Shown here piece by piece: positions 17,143 through 24,474 of a DNA stretch of 64,000 bases (its first letter is position 1; every line of letters starts with the position of its first letter). This DNA is from Candidatus Saccharimonadota bacterium. GTDB taxonomy: Bacteria; Patescibacteriota; Saccharimonadia; Saccharimonadales; Saccharimonadaceae. The stretch lies in contig JAFUEB010000001.1 in the NCBI GenBank assembly GCA_017464135.1, positions 1 through 64,000 on the forward strand. Reading direction: 5' to 3'. The notes below the pieces were generated by a model. It was not told the DNA's origin. It worked only from the letters and a program-made list of their open reading frames with translations, and did no database searches. Both the position numbers and the translations under genes were made by a program.

Positions 17143-18335
17143 CGTTTAAACAATTGTTTGAATTTCACTACTTCAAAATTGATAGCATTCTTTTGGAACA
17201 GTTTAATTGTGATTCTAAGGATAATCACTGCAAAGATTACGATTTCGATTAAGCCAATCGTGAGCTCCACTGGTGTCAGCGTCCCGAACGTGCTTCTTAG
17301 CATCAATGCCACCGGCGCCGAGAGTGGGAAGTACGTTAAGAAGTGTACGATTAGTCCCGGTTCGGTCGCCATAAAGGCTTGCATAAAGTAAAGCGGAAAA
17401 ACTGAAGCTACGACTATCGGACCAATATATTGCGACGCGTCGCGTGCCGTTGGCACGACTACACCAACCATCGTATTGGCAGCTGCAAATAAAGCAATCG
17501 AAGCTACGAACAAAACTACGTTCACGGCAATAGTTGCTGGATCAAGCTCAATTATCGATACAATTGAAGAAATTGCCGGATTGTTCCAGTTAAAGGCAAG
17601 TAACAGGATCATTGGTACTATCATTACTAGCACCTGAATTACGCCAAGCGTCAGCATGCTTAAAATCTTACCGATAATTAAATGTTTTGAAGAAATATTC
17701 GTGAGAATCATTTCTGAAATTCGATTCTCTTTTTCCTCGACTACCGTCATTAATAGTCTTGAACCAAACAGTACCATAAATACGAAATATACTACTAAAA
17801 TTACGCCTGGAACAATCGCCTTGCCTAATGCATTTGAGGCTTCGCCAGTCGCAGTTAGTTTATTATCATTAATCTCATATTCACCAGCCAGTACCATCGC
17901 ATCCAGTTCATCAACTTTCAGTTTGGCATACTGATTTAAAATCGCCTTGAGTGCATTACCGTCAAAGTTAAAGATTTCGAGCCCTTCTGAAATATGATAG
18001 AACTGAGCCTTTTTAGATTCCACGAAATCCTTCGGTATGTAGAAGAATAAATCGGCCTCACCTTTCTTAATCGCTTCCACGCCCGCTTCTTCCGTATCAT
18101 ATTTATTAAACGGGTTATCTTTTGGCAAGACTCCCGCTTTATCGGTAATCGCAATCACAGTGTCTTCCGAAAGGTGCGGTGTAGTGTCCACACTTTCCGA
18201 ACCAGCTATAAAACTAATTAAAAACACTACACCCATCAAAATCGGCATCATTAGCACTGCCACCCAAAACGATGGCTTCTTTAATTGCCGAATGGTCTCA
18301 AATTTAAAAACGGTTTTAATTGGACTATTCTTCAT
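17139..18335 (-). CDS. ABC-2 type exporter permease (NatB-like)
   Basis: The product of about 398 residues has one N-terminal helix, a large extracytoplasmic domain (about 45-175) and five to six helices after it, the NatB/YhaP layout of ABC-2 permeases. I chose the ATG at 18335, which has a GGAGGTGA ribosome site 2 nt upstream; the ATG at 18347 lies before it. It overlaps the upstream ATPase gene by 11 nt, forming a two-gene exporter. The substrate is unknown; Na+ export or peptide export are family possibilities. Confidence 0.9.
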   Translation of the reverse strand: MKNSPIKTVFKFETIRQLKKPSFWVAVLMMPILMGVVFLISFIAGSESVDTTPHLSEDTVIAITDKAGVLPKDNPFNKYDTEEAGVEAIKKGEADLFFYIPKDFVESKKAQFYHISEGLEIFNFDGNALKAILNQYAKLKVDELDAMVLAGEYEINDNKLTATGEASNALGKAIVPGVILVVYFVFMVLFGSRLLMTVVEEKENRISEMILTNISSKHLIIGKILSMLTLGVIQVLVMIVPMILLLAFNWNNPAISSIVSIIELDPATIAVNVVLFVASIALFAAANTMVGVVVPTARDASQYIGPIVVASVFPLYFMQAFMATEPGLIVHFLTYFPLSAPVALMLRSTFGTLTPVELTIGLIEIVIFAVIILRITIKLFQKNAINFEVVKFKQLFKR

Positions 18336-19050
18336 CTTCACCTCCATATACTTCTACGAAGATTTGATCTAGTGACTTTCCACCAAATTCCTTTTTAATG
18401 TCAGAAATCTTGCCGTAAGCTCTCGCCACACCATCCTTTAATAGAATCGCACGGTCGCAAAGTTTTTCGACTTCATCCATATAGTGTGTAATCATGATAA
18501 TTGCCGAACCTTTTTGGTGCAACTCATCTATAATGTGCATGAGTAATCTACGGTTCACAGGGTCAAAACCCTTCGTCGGCTCGTCGAGAATGAGAAGCTT
18601 CGGTTCATTCATGATGGTGATACCAAGCTGAATCTTTTGTTGCTGACCACCCGACAATTTCTCTAACTTTTGGTTTGCCTTATCTTCGAGTTTCACGCGC
18701 TTTAAGTATTTCATACTCCATTCACGCGGATTCTTTAATCCCTTTAATTCTCCAAAATAAATCATCGTATCAATCACGGATTCTTTTCGATAAAGCCCAC
18801 GTTCTTCCGGCAAATAGCCAATCGTAATCGAAGTGTCCTCCGGATCATACTTTTTACCATTTATTAATAATTCCCCGCTCGTTGGCTCGTAAAAACCCAG
18901 TAACGCGCGGAGCGTCGTCGTCTTACCCGAACCATTCGAACCGAGTAAGCCAAAGATTTCACCTTTTTTAACGTCAAAACTTAAATCCTTAATGACAGTT
19001 TTATGACCAAAAGTCATTTGGAAGTTTTTGACCTCTACAATTTTATCCAT
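18325..19050 (-). CDS. ABC transporter ATP-binding protein (NatA-like)
   Basis: The 241-residue ATPase starts at MDKIVEVKNFQMTFG and has Walker A GLLGSNGSGKTT, signature LSGGQQQKIQLG, Walker B LLILDEPTKGFDP and the switch His in ITHYMDEVE. A C-terminal segment follows that is typical of NatA-type exporters. An in-frame upstream start at 19107 is rejected because a TATAAT ends 6 nt before 19050 and lies inside the longer frame. Confidence 0.94.
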   Translation of the reverse strand: MDKIVEVKNFQMTFGHKTVIKDLSFDVKKGEIFGLLGSNGSGKTTTLRALLGFYEPTSGELLINGKKYDPEDTSITIGYLPEERGLYRKESVIDTMIYFGELKGLKNPREWSMKYLKRVKLEDKANQKLEKLSGGQQQKIQLGITIMNEPKLLILDEPTKGFDPVNRRLLMHIIDELHQKGSAIIMITHYMDEVEKLCDRAILLKDGVARAYGKISDIKKEFGGKSLDQIFVEVYGGEDEE

Positions 19051-19056
19051 GTAATT

Positions 19057-19062
19057 ATTATA
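19057..19062 (-). promoter_or_regulatory. -10 box, 6 nt before the ABC ATPase gene
   Basis: TATAAT on the minus strand with AATTAC to the ATG. It lies back to back with the promoter of the next, plus-strand gene. Confidence 0.65.
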
Positions 19063-19082
19063 CCACCACTTAATGCTTATGT

Positions 19083-19088
19083 TATAAT
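19083..19088 (+). promoter_or_regulatory. -10 box, 6 nt before the third PilB-type ATPase
   Basis: TATAAT followed by ATGGGT and then the ATG at 19095. The spacing favours the second of two in-frame ATG codons. Confidence 0.65.
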
Positions 19089-19094
19089 ATGGGT

Positions 19095-20717
19095 ATGGAT
19101 GAAGCATCTATTCAGTTGAAGCGCCGCGAAAATGAGGAGCAATCTACTGCCGACCGGGCCAGAATTCTCGGTCTCCCTTATCTTGATACCCGTCCATTTG
19201 AAGAAAACATTCCTTTAGTTCAGGGTCTCCTTCAAATCAATCAAATGCATAGTGATTTTATTTTGCCACTTCACAAAGGTGGCGGTGAAGAGCACTTCCA
19301 ATTCTTAGTTACGAGCCAAACCCCGCGTTCCTTAATTAGCAAAATGCGTGATGATTACACTGCCCGTGGCGAACGTGTCGACTTCTTCCTAATTTCCAAT
19401 TCTGCCTACAAATTTCTAATGCTCCGCTACGATCCGCCAAAAGAAATTGTTTATGACGACATTAAAATTGCTGGCGAAGGCGATTCCGAAACCATTACTG
19501 CCGTCTCGCAAACTTTGAACACCGTCTCAACTGAACGCATTTTTGACTTCTTGATTGATCAGGCCGACAAACTCGGTGCTTCCGATATTCACATCGAAAA
19601 CATGCAAAGCGAAATTCGCATTCGTATGCGTGTGGATGGTTTACTCCACCCAGTCGCGAACATCGATAAAGATAAATATCGTATCTTCATGGGCGAGCTG
19701 AGCTCCCGCGCCAATGTTTCGACTGCTTCAAACAAACCGCAGTCCGGCCACATGCAAAAAGAAATCACTCGTGACAATGCGACTCACACTTTAAACATTC
19801 GTGTTGAAACAATTCCAACCATGTATGGCCAAGACGCTGTGCTTCGTCTCTTTAACTTTGACGAATCGCTTCTGAACCTCGATCTCCTTGGTCTTTCCGA
19901 TGAGGAGCGTCACGAAATCGACGAAGTGATTTCCCACCCACGTGGCATGGTCTTAATGGTCGGTCCTACGGGCTCTGGTAAATCTACTACGCTCTATTCA
20001 ATGTTAAACGCCCTTAATACTTCCGACCGTAAAATTATTACCCTTGAGGATCCAATCGAATACGGCATCACCGGCATTTCACAAATTCCAATTAATACCA
20101 ACTCCGGCGGCTCCTTTGCTGAAGGTCTTCGCTCTGTACTTCGTCTCGACCCAGACGTCGTGATGGTTGGCGAGATTCGCGATGCCGATACTGCAAAAAC
20201 TGCTATCCAGGCTTCAATTACTGGTCACTTGGTGCTTTCATCCTTCCACGCGAACTCAACTTCCGCTGCCTTCTCCAGAATGATTGATTTAATTGGCGTA
20301 AACCCAATTTTCGCGAGTTCCATTCGTTTGATTGTGGCGCAGCGCCTCGTCCGAAAACTTTCTGACGACAAAGCTCCGCGTGAAGCCACCGAAGCCGAAA
20401 TAAACTACATCAAGAAAGTTCTAAAAGACGTTCCAGCCGCTAAACTTCCAGTTGATAATCTCGATCATATTACACTCTACGACCCAGTTCCAACCGAAGA
20501 ACATCCGTTTGGCTACAATGGTCGCGTTGTGATTATGGAACAAATGATCGTGACCGAAGACATTCAAAGATTCATTCGTGGCGATGTTGCCGACATTCAT
20601 ACTGAAGCCATTGAAGAAGCCGCCAAGAAAAACGGCATGCTGACCTTGGAACAAAAAGGTATTATCGCCGCCCTCCGTGGCGACACCACTCTCTCCGAAA
20701 TTTCCCGCGTCATTTAA
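19095..20717 (+). CDS. GspE/PilB-family secretion ATPase, outside the pilus operon
   Basis: The 540-residue ATPase has a degenerate N-terminal MshEN-like domain (about 1-120), an N2 domain with SDIHIEN, then Walker A GPTGSGKST, Asp box, Walker B DPDVVMVGEIRD and His box (SFHANST). It is the third ATPase of this kind in the window and lacks the PilT C-terminal signature, so it resembles an assembly ATPase. No PilC, PilM or pilin gene adjoins it. It may drive a second filament, a competence pseudopilus, or share the PilC platform with PilB. Confidence 0.9.
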   Translation: MDEASIQLKRRENEEQSTADRARILGLPYLDTRPFEENIPLVQGLLQINQMHSDFILPLHKGGGEEHFQFLVTSQTPRSLISKMRDDYTARGERVDFFLISNSAYKFLMLRYDPPKEIVYDDIKIAGEGDSETITAVSQTLNTVSTERIFDFLIDQADKLGASDIHIENMQSEIRIRMRVDGLLHPVANIDKDKYRIFMGELSSRANVSTASNKPQSGHMQKEITRDNATHTLNIRVETIPTMYGQDAVLRLFNFDESLLNLDLLGLSDEERHEIDEVISHPRGMVLMVGPTGSGKSTTLYSMLNALNTSDRKIITLEDPIEYGITGISQIPINTNSGGSFAEGLRSVLRLDPDVVMVGEIRDADTAKTAIQASITGHLVLSSFHANSTSAAFSRMIDLIGVNPIFASSIRLIVAQRLVRKLSDDKAPREATEAEINYIKKVLKDVPAAKLPVDNLDHITLYDPVPTEEHPFGYNGRVVIMEQMIVTEDIQRFIRGDVADIHTEAIEEAAKKNGMLTLEQKGIIAALRGDTTLSEISRVI

Positions 20718-20723
20718 TTATGG

Positions 20724-20729
20724 TATAAT
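20724..20729 (+). promoter_or_regulatory. -10 box, 7 nt before the methyltransferase gene
   Basis: TATAAT lies directly after the stop of the ATPase gene; the ATG is 7 nt on. It rules out the longer frame beginning inside the ATPase gene. Confidence 0.6.
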
Positions 20730-20736
20730 AATATAT

Positions 20737-21486
20737 ATGAGTGATAAAGTTATTTCTGACTATAATGGTTACGACTACAAAAAAGAATTCTGGGAAAATG
20801 TTGATCGCGAATACGAAGACCAAGCCGATCGCATGGCGATTCGTCGTCTGCTCCCAAAGCGCATGGAAAAGTTTGCCGACATCGGCGGTGGCTACGGCCG
20901 TCTCGCCAACGAATATTTGAAGCGTGCGCGCAAAGTTTACATTTTCGATTATTCCAAAACTGAACTCGCTCAAGCCAAAGAAATCTATGGCGACAAGATT
21001 GAGACCAAAGCTGGTGATATTTACAAACTTCCGTTTAAAGACAACGAGCTTGATGGCCTCATGATGATCCGCGTAACTCATCACTTAAAAGACATGCCAA
21101 AAGCTATTGCTGAACTTTATCGCGTTTTAAAACCAGGTGGTGTCGCTGTCATTGAAGTTGCTAACAAGCGCACTCTACCAAAAATGATTCGCTATGTCAC
21201 CTTCCGTTCCAAAGTTAATCCATTTAGTAAAGAAGTAGCAAATTACAAAGAAATCTCTGCCGATGGTTTTTATAACTACCATCCAAAATACGTTGAAGAA
21301 ATCTTTAATAAAACCGGTTTCAAGCGCGAACGCGTGCTTTCCGTTTCCAACTTCCGCAGCAAAACTCTAAAAAAAGTCTTCAAGACCAATAATCTCGTCA
21401 AGATGGAGGAGGCCGCTCAAACCGCCCTTGCACCAATTCGTTTCGCTCCATCTATCTATTACAAGTTGAGAAAACCAGAAAAATAA
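20737..21486 (+). CDS. class I SAM-dependent methyltransferase
   Basis: The 249-residue protein has the Rossmann methyltransferase signatures: motif I FADIGGGYGRLANEY, the acidic end of strand 2 (YIFDYS), motif II region LDGLMMIRVTHHL and post-motif LKPGGVAVIEV. The C-terminal half is basic. It belongs to the Methyltransf_11 group (UbiE-like), whose substrates cannot be read from sequence. It is a single gene followed by tRNA-Arg. Confidence 0.88.
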   Translation: MSDKVISDYNGYDYKKEFWENVDREYEDQADRMAIRRLLPKRMEKFADIGGGYGRLANEYLKRARKVYIFDYSKTELAQAKEIYGDKIETKAGDIYKLPFKDNELDGLMMIRVTHHLKDMPKAIAELYRVLKPGGVAVIEVANKRTLPKMIRYVTFRSKVNPFSKEVANYKEISADGFYNYHPKYVEEIFNKTGFKRERVLSVSNFRSKTLKKVFKTNNLVKMEEAAQTALAPIRFAPSIYYKLRKPEK

Positions 21487-21488
21487 GG

Positions 21489-21494
21489 TATAAT
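21489..21494 (+). promoter_or_regulatory. -10 box of tRNA-Arg (TCT)
   Basis: TATAAT, 9 nt before the tRNA 5' end, directly after the methyltransferase stop codon. Confidence 0.55.
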
Positions 21495-21503
21495 ATATAA
21501 CGT

Positions 21504-21578
21504 GGAGCCGTCGTTCAACGGATAGGACCCAGACCCTCTAAGTCTGCGATACAGGTTCGATTCCTGTCGGCTCTACCA
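21504..21578 (+). tRNA. tRNA-Arg (TCT), with C at position 33
   Basis: The cloverleaf has acceptor GGAGCCG/CGGCTCT with a G1-U72 wobble, discriminator A and an encoded CCA. The anticodon stem CAGAC/GTCTG encloses CCTCTAA, giving anticodon TCT. Position 33, nearly always U, reads C here. T-arm CAGG-TTCGATT-CCTG is normal. Confidence 0.93.
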
Positions 21579-21598
21579 TCTAGGATTTGCTGGTTCGC

Positions 21599-21620
21599 AT
21601 CCCACGCTTTAGCGTGGGAT
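21599..21620. terminator. hairpin after tRNA-Arg (TCT)
   Basis: A 10-bp perfect stem ATCCCACGCT/AGCGTGGGAT is followed by TCTTCTTCC. It lies 20 nt past the tRNA CCA. Confidence 0.6.
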
Positions 21621-21651
21621 TCTTCTTCCAACCTGCCCTACCATTTAAGGA

Positions 21652-21678
21652 AGCGAGCAGTAAAAAGCTTGCTTTTTT
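21652..21678 (+). terminator. second terminator after tRNA-Arg (TCT)
   Basis: AGCGAGC pairs with GCTTGCT, including one G-U pair, and is followed by a run of T residues. Confidence 0.7.
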
Positions 21679-21682
21679 GTGT

Positions 21683-21688
21683 TAAAAT
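21683..21688 (+). promoter_or_regulatory. -10 box, 6 nt before the DUF6512-like gene
   Basis: TAAAAT followed by ATAAGC and ATGATG. The first ATG has the leaderless spacing. Confidence 0.5.
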
Positions 21689-21694
21689 ATAAGC

Positions 21695-22258
21695 ATGATG
21701 TATCTTGGTATTATCGGTATTATTCTTACCGGCACCCTTCTCCATTTTCTTTATGAATTCAGCCACCACAATAAATTCGTAGCCCTCTTTGCTGCTGTCA
21801 ACGAAAGTGTCTGGGAACATATCAAAATCGCCATGACCCCAACCTTTATTTGGGCCATTATTCTTGGTTTTCGCTATGGTTGGAATGATAGATTACTCGT
21901 CGGACTAACTCTTTGCTTATCCGTCATCATAGTGATGATTCCGGCGCTCTTTTATCTTTACACTGCTTTCACTAAAAAATCCATTCTTGTTGTTGATATT
22001 ATTTGTTTTTGCATTACCATCTTTTGTTCCGAACTCGTTTTCTTCCATTTTATTAACTATTATTACCCTTTGCCGACCTTTTGTGTTATCGCATCAATTA
22101 TTTTGCTCGTCATCGATATCGTGATTTATCTTTCCTTTACCTTCTTTCCACCAAGCGTTCTCTTTTTCAAAGATCCAATCTCCAAGCAGTATGGTCTGCG
22201 CGGCCACACCCACCACGAACATCGTCACCACGAACACGACAAGAAAAAGTCCGCTTAG
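21695..22258 (+). CDS. DUF6512-like membrane protein with His-rich tail
   Basis: The 187-residue protein has five membrane helices (about residues 4-24, 45-65, 73-95, 100-120, 127-150). The segment NESVWEHIKIAMTP after helix 1 is typical of DUF6512 proteins, whose function is not known. The C-terminal tail holds seven His residues within about 15 positions, alternating with Glu and Arg, and then a Lys run. Such a tail could bind Zn, Ni or Cu at the membrane face. The last codons also form one arm of the terminator. Confidence 0.8.
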   Translation: MMYLGIIGIILTGTLLHFLYEFSHHNKFVALFAAVNESVWEHIKIAMTPTFIWAIILGFRYGWNDRLLVGLTLCLSVIIVMIPALFYLYTAFTKKSILVVDIICFCITIFCSELVFFHFINYYYPLPTFCVIASIILLVIDIVIYLSFTFFPPSVLFFKDPISKQYGLRGHTHHEHRHHEHDKKKSA

Positions 22259-22269
22259 TTAAGCGGACT
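22248..22269. terminator. bidirectional terminator between convergent genes
   Basis: A 10-bp stem AGTCCGCTTA/TAAGCGGACT with a 2-nt loop overlaps the plus-strand stop codon. On the minus strand it is followed by TTTTTCTT, serving the VanY gene. Confidence 0.8.
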
Positions 22270-22275
22270 AAAGGT

Positions 22276-22953
22276 TCATGCTGGTAACATTTCCAAATAT
22301 TCTTCGAGCGTCATGCCAAATTCAGTCATGAATTTTGCGTGTTCTACGCCCACATAGCGGAAGTGCCATGGTTCATAAGAATATCCGGTCGAATCTTCCC
22401 TATCCGGCGGATATCTCAGAATAAATCCATGGTCAGCCAGGCGTTCGTGAATCTTTGCAAAGATTTCTCTTTCGGCAATCATTTCATCATTGTCATTAAT
22501 AAAGACACCGTCTTTAATAATTCCAATGTCGATGGCGAGTCCAGTGTGATGTTCCGAAAAACCCGGAATTGCAAGATGTGAGAAGCAATAATCATCCGAG
22601 TAGCCTTCATTTCTAAACCACTCCCAAACATCGATTTGCCCATCAATCGTACGATAGGTGCTATCGAGTTCGATGTCGATACCTTGTAATAAAAGGTCAT
22701 CTCTTAATGATTCAAAATTCTGAAGTGTTGTTCTTTCCACTAGGAATTCTTCACCCTGGAAATTGTAGGCTGTCTCAAGCTCAATCTTGTCTTCCCAACC
22801 GACCGGCAACCGATGATTCTTGTTGACGAGCGTCAAATAGATGTCGTCACCCGGATCATAAGCGGCCGAGGCCTGGATTCCACAGGCGGTTACCGCAAAT
22901 AGCAGTGCCACCATCACTACAAAAATACCTAGCTTACCCATACATGCTTTCAT
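22276..22953 (-). CDS. VanY-type D-Ala-D-Ala carboxypeptidase lipoprotein (M15B)
   Basis: I take the ATG at 22953 because GGGGGTG lies 10-16 nt upstream. The product of about 225 residues has a lipoprotein signal with the VTAC box, then a VanY domain keeping all zinc ligands: SEHHTGLAIDI (His and Asp) and EPWHFRYVG (His). The enzyme trims the terminal D-Ala of peptidoglycan stem peptides at the outer membrane face. It shares 5' leader features with the paralogue at 48172. Substrate may be self or host wall. Confidence 0.92.
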   Translation of the reverse strand: MKACMGKLGIFVVMVALLFAVTACGIQASAAYDPGDDIYLTLVNKNHRLPVGWEDKIELETAYNFQGEEFLVERTTLQNFESLRDDLLLQGIDIELDSTYRTIDGQIDVWEWFRNEGYSDDYCFSHLAIPGFSEHHTGLAIDIGIIKDGVFINDNDEMIAEREIFAKIHERLADHGFILRYPPDREDSTGYSYEPWHFRYVGVEHAKFMTEFGMTLEEYLEMLPA

Positions 22954-23003
22954 GAAAGGTTCACCCCCAAAAATATTTACCACCTAACCGGCGATATCTT
23001 ATT

Positions 23004-23032
23004 ATTATATCATAAAATACTAATTTTGTCTA
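23004..23032 (-). promoter_or_regulatory. promoter of the VanY lipoprotein gene
   Basis: TAGACA and TATAAT with a 17-nt spacer on the minus strand. The string TAGACAAAAT recurs as the -35 region of the second VanY gene at 48106. Confidence 0.7.
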
Positions 23033-23041
23033 GATATAGAA

Positions 23042-23070
23042 TTGACTTTTCCAATAGTTTGTGCCATAAT
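23042..23070 (+). promoter_or_regulatory. promoter of the 118-residue gene
   Basis: TTGACT and CATAAT spaced by 17 nt. It faces away from the VanY promoter, and a leader of about 24 nt carries AAAGGAGG. Confidence 0.7.
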
Positions 23071-23100
23071 ATTAAAAGATACTCTATTAAAGGAGGTTAA

Positions 23101-23457
23101 ATGTCCATGACAATACCAAAGTACGAACATTATAATCCGGTAACTCCCCTTTCACCAAAGCAAGTTAGAGAGATACACCAAAAGAGTATTCCCGAAGAAA
23201 TCATCTTTGCCGTTAACCGTCTTCTGGTTAAAGGCAGTTCGGAGCCTCCCATTCGTATAGTTATAGAACAAAACGAGGTTATCGAGGAAGCCACTGCCAT
23301 CATGAAAAGTAACGGCAAAACTATTGAACGAGACGATTTCTTCAAAAACCACTGGCTCGACTTTGAGCCTACCTTTAAAGAAGCTGGCTGGAAAGTCACA
23401 TTCAAAAAGCCTGGCTTTAACGAAAGCTTTCCGGCCTATTGGACCTTTGAAGGTTAA
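23101..23457 (+). CDS. uncharacterised protein, 118 residues
   Basis: No family recognised. The soluble 118-residue protein ends with WKVTFKKPGFNESFPAYWTF, which reads like an alternating beta strand, and has a helix with HQKSIPEEIIFAVNRLL. A full AGGAGG ribosome site 4 nt before the ATG, a clear promoter and an immediate terminator mark it as a single real gene. Two ATG codons (23101 and 23107) are possible starts. Confidence 0.8.
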   Translation: MSMTIPKYEHYNPVTPLSPKQVREIHQKSIPEEIIFAVNRLLVKGSSEPPIRIVIEQNEVIEEATAIMKSNGKTIERDDFFKNHWLDFEPTFKEAGWKVTFKKPGFNESFPAYWTFEG

Positions 23458-23464
23458 CCCCCTT

Positions 23465-23489
23465 GCGCCGCAACTCGCGGCGCTTTTTT
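23465..23489 (+). terminator. terminator of the 118-residue gene
   Basis: GCGCCGC/GCGGCGC with a 5-nt loop, followed by six T residues. Confidence 0.9.
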
Positions 23490-23500
23490 AGGATAAAAAA

Positions 23501-23518
23501 TAAGCCCTCCAGGGCTTA
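23501..23518 (-). terminator. terminator of the 34-residue gene
   Basis: TAAGCCC/GGGCTTA with a 4-nt loop. On the minus strand it is followed by TTTTTTATCC and starts 2 nt after the stop. Confidence 0.85.
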
Positions 23519-23520
23519 TC

Positions 23521-23625
23521 TTAACGACCATTCTTTAAGCGTGGGTGTTTACGCTTGTCGCTGTGCTTGTGGTTGTTATTGCGATTTTGCTTAGCAACCG
23601 GCTTTAAAGTAATTTTTCTTGCCAT
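23521..23625 (-). CDS. 34-residue highly basic protein
   Basis: The frame encodes MARKITLKPVAKQNRNNNHK followed by 14 further residues, mostly Lys, His and Arg. It is very basic, has no hydrophobic stretch, and ends 2 nt before a strong terminator. The composition recalls small ribosomal proteins or nucleic-acid-binding peptides, but I do not recognise it as bL34, bL36, bTHX or bS22. It sits between the 118-residue gene and tRNA-Ser. Confidence 0.7.
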   Translation of the reverse strand: MARKITLKPVAKQNRNNNHKHSDKRKHPRLKNGR

Positions 23626-23650
23626 AAAACTATCTCTTTAAGTATTAAAA

Positions 23651-23736
23651 TGGCGGAAAGGACAGGATTCGAACCTGCGGACGTTTCCGTCTCTGGTTTT
23701 CAAGACCAGTGCCTTCAACCACTCGGCCACCTTTCC
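23651..23736 (-). tRNA. tRNA-Ser (TGA)
   Basis: A class II tRNA of 86 nt: acceptor GGAAAGG/CCTTTCC, anticodon stem CTGGT/ACCAG around CTTGAAA (TGA), a variable arm GACGGAAACGTC, discriminator G and encoded CCA. Confidence 0.95.
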
Positions 23737-23754
23737 GCAGATTATTATATCATA

Positions 23755-24456
23755 TTATTCGGCGTTTGTGTAGACGTTCGTCACATCGTCAAGATCGTCA
23801 ATCGCCCCAAGCAACTTCTCTAATTTCTCGGCATTTTCGCCTTCCACTGGCACGTAAGAATTTGGTACATATTGGAGTTCTGCCGAAGTGACCGTAAGGC
23901 CAGCATCCACGAGACCAGCACGCACCTTCATGAGATCTGAAGCTGCAGTGTAAATTACCATGTAATCATCTTCTTCAACCGCATCCTCGGCACCGGCCTC
24001 AAGCGCTGCCATCAATGCATCCTCGCCTTTTTCAGAGATTTCAATCACACCCTTACGCGTAAATTGGAACATCACACTACCTGGCTCCGCCATGCGGCCT
24101 CCATTCTTATCGAGCGTATGGCGCACCTCTGGCATCGTACGGTTCTTATTGTCTGTCGCGACTTCAATTACAATACCAACCCCACCAGGCCCGTATGCTT
24201 CGTAAACTTCTTCAATCAGCGCTGCTGCCGACTTATCAGCCACACGTGCAATTGCGCGCTCGATGTTCGCCTTCGGCATATTCGCGAGACGAGCTTTTTC
24301 AAGCACCATTGCGAGGCTTGGGTTCATTGCAGGATCAGTACCGGCTCTTGCTGCAATCGCAATCTGGTTACCAATCTTCGTGAACAAAGCTCCACGCTTT
24401 GCATCAACTACAGCTTTTTGGCGCTTGGTGGTTGCCCATTTACTGTGTCCTGACAT
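23755..24456 (-). CDS. YebC/PmpR-family protein
   Basis: The product of about 233 residues opens with MSGHSKWATTKRQKAVVDAK, the YebC signature, and has the KANIERAIARV and PGGVGIVIEVATDNKNRT motifs. YebC proteins were described as transcription regulators and more recently as ribosome factors that help polyproline translation, a role that would complement the EF-P in this window. The start at 24456 has GGGAGAA upstream; the ATG at 24468 does not. Confidence 0.94.
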   Translation of the reverse strand: MSGHSKWATTKRQKAVVDAKRGALFTKIGNQIAIAARAGTDPAMNPSLAMVLEKARLANMPKANIERAIARVADKSAAALIEEVYEAYGPGGVGIVIEVATDNKNRTMPEVRHTLDKNGGRMAEPGSVMFQFTRKGVIEISEKGEDALMAALEAGAEDAVEEDDYMVIYTAASDLMKVRAGLVDAGLTVTSAELQYVPNSYVPVEGENAEKLEKLLGAIDDLDDVTNVYTNAE

Positions 24457-24474
24457 AAATTCTCCCAATAAAAA

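Noticed and set aside
21579-21651. Second tRNA remnant after tRNA-Arg (TCT), similar to the tRNA-Gln case
   Set aside because: GGTTCGCATCC and CCTGCCCTACCA resemble tRNA 3' parts, but the match to tRNA-Arg is loose, unlike the exact 20-bp copy after tRNA-Gln.
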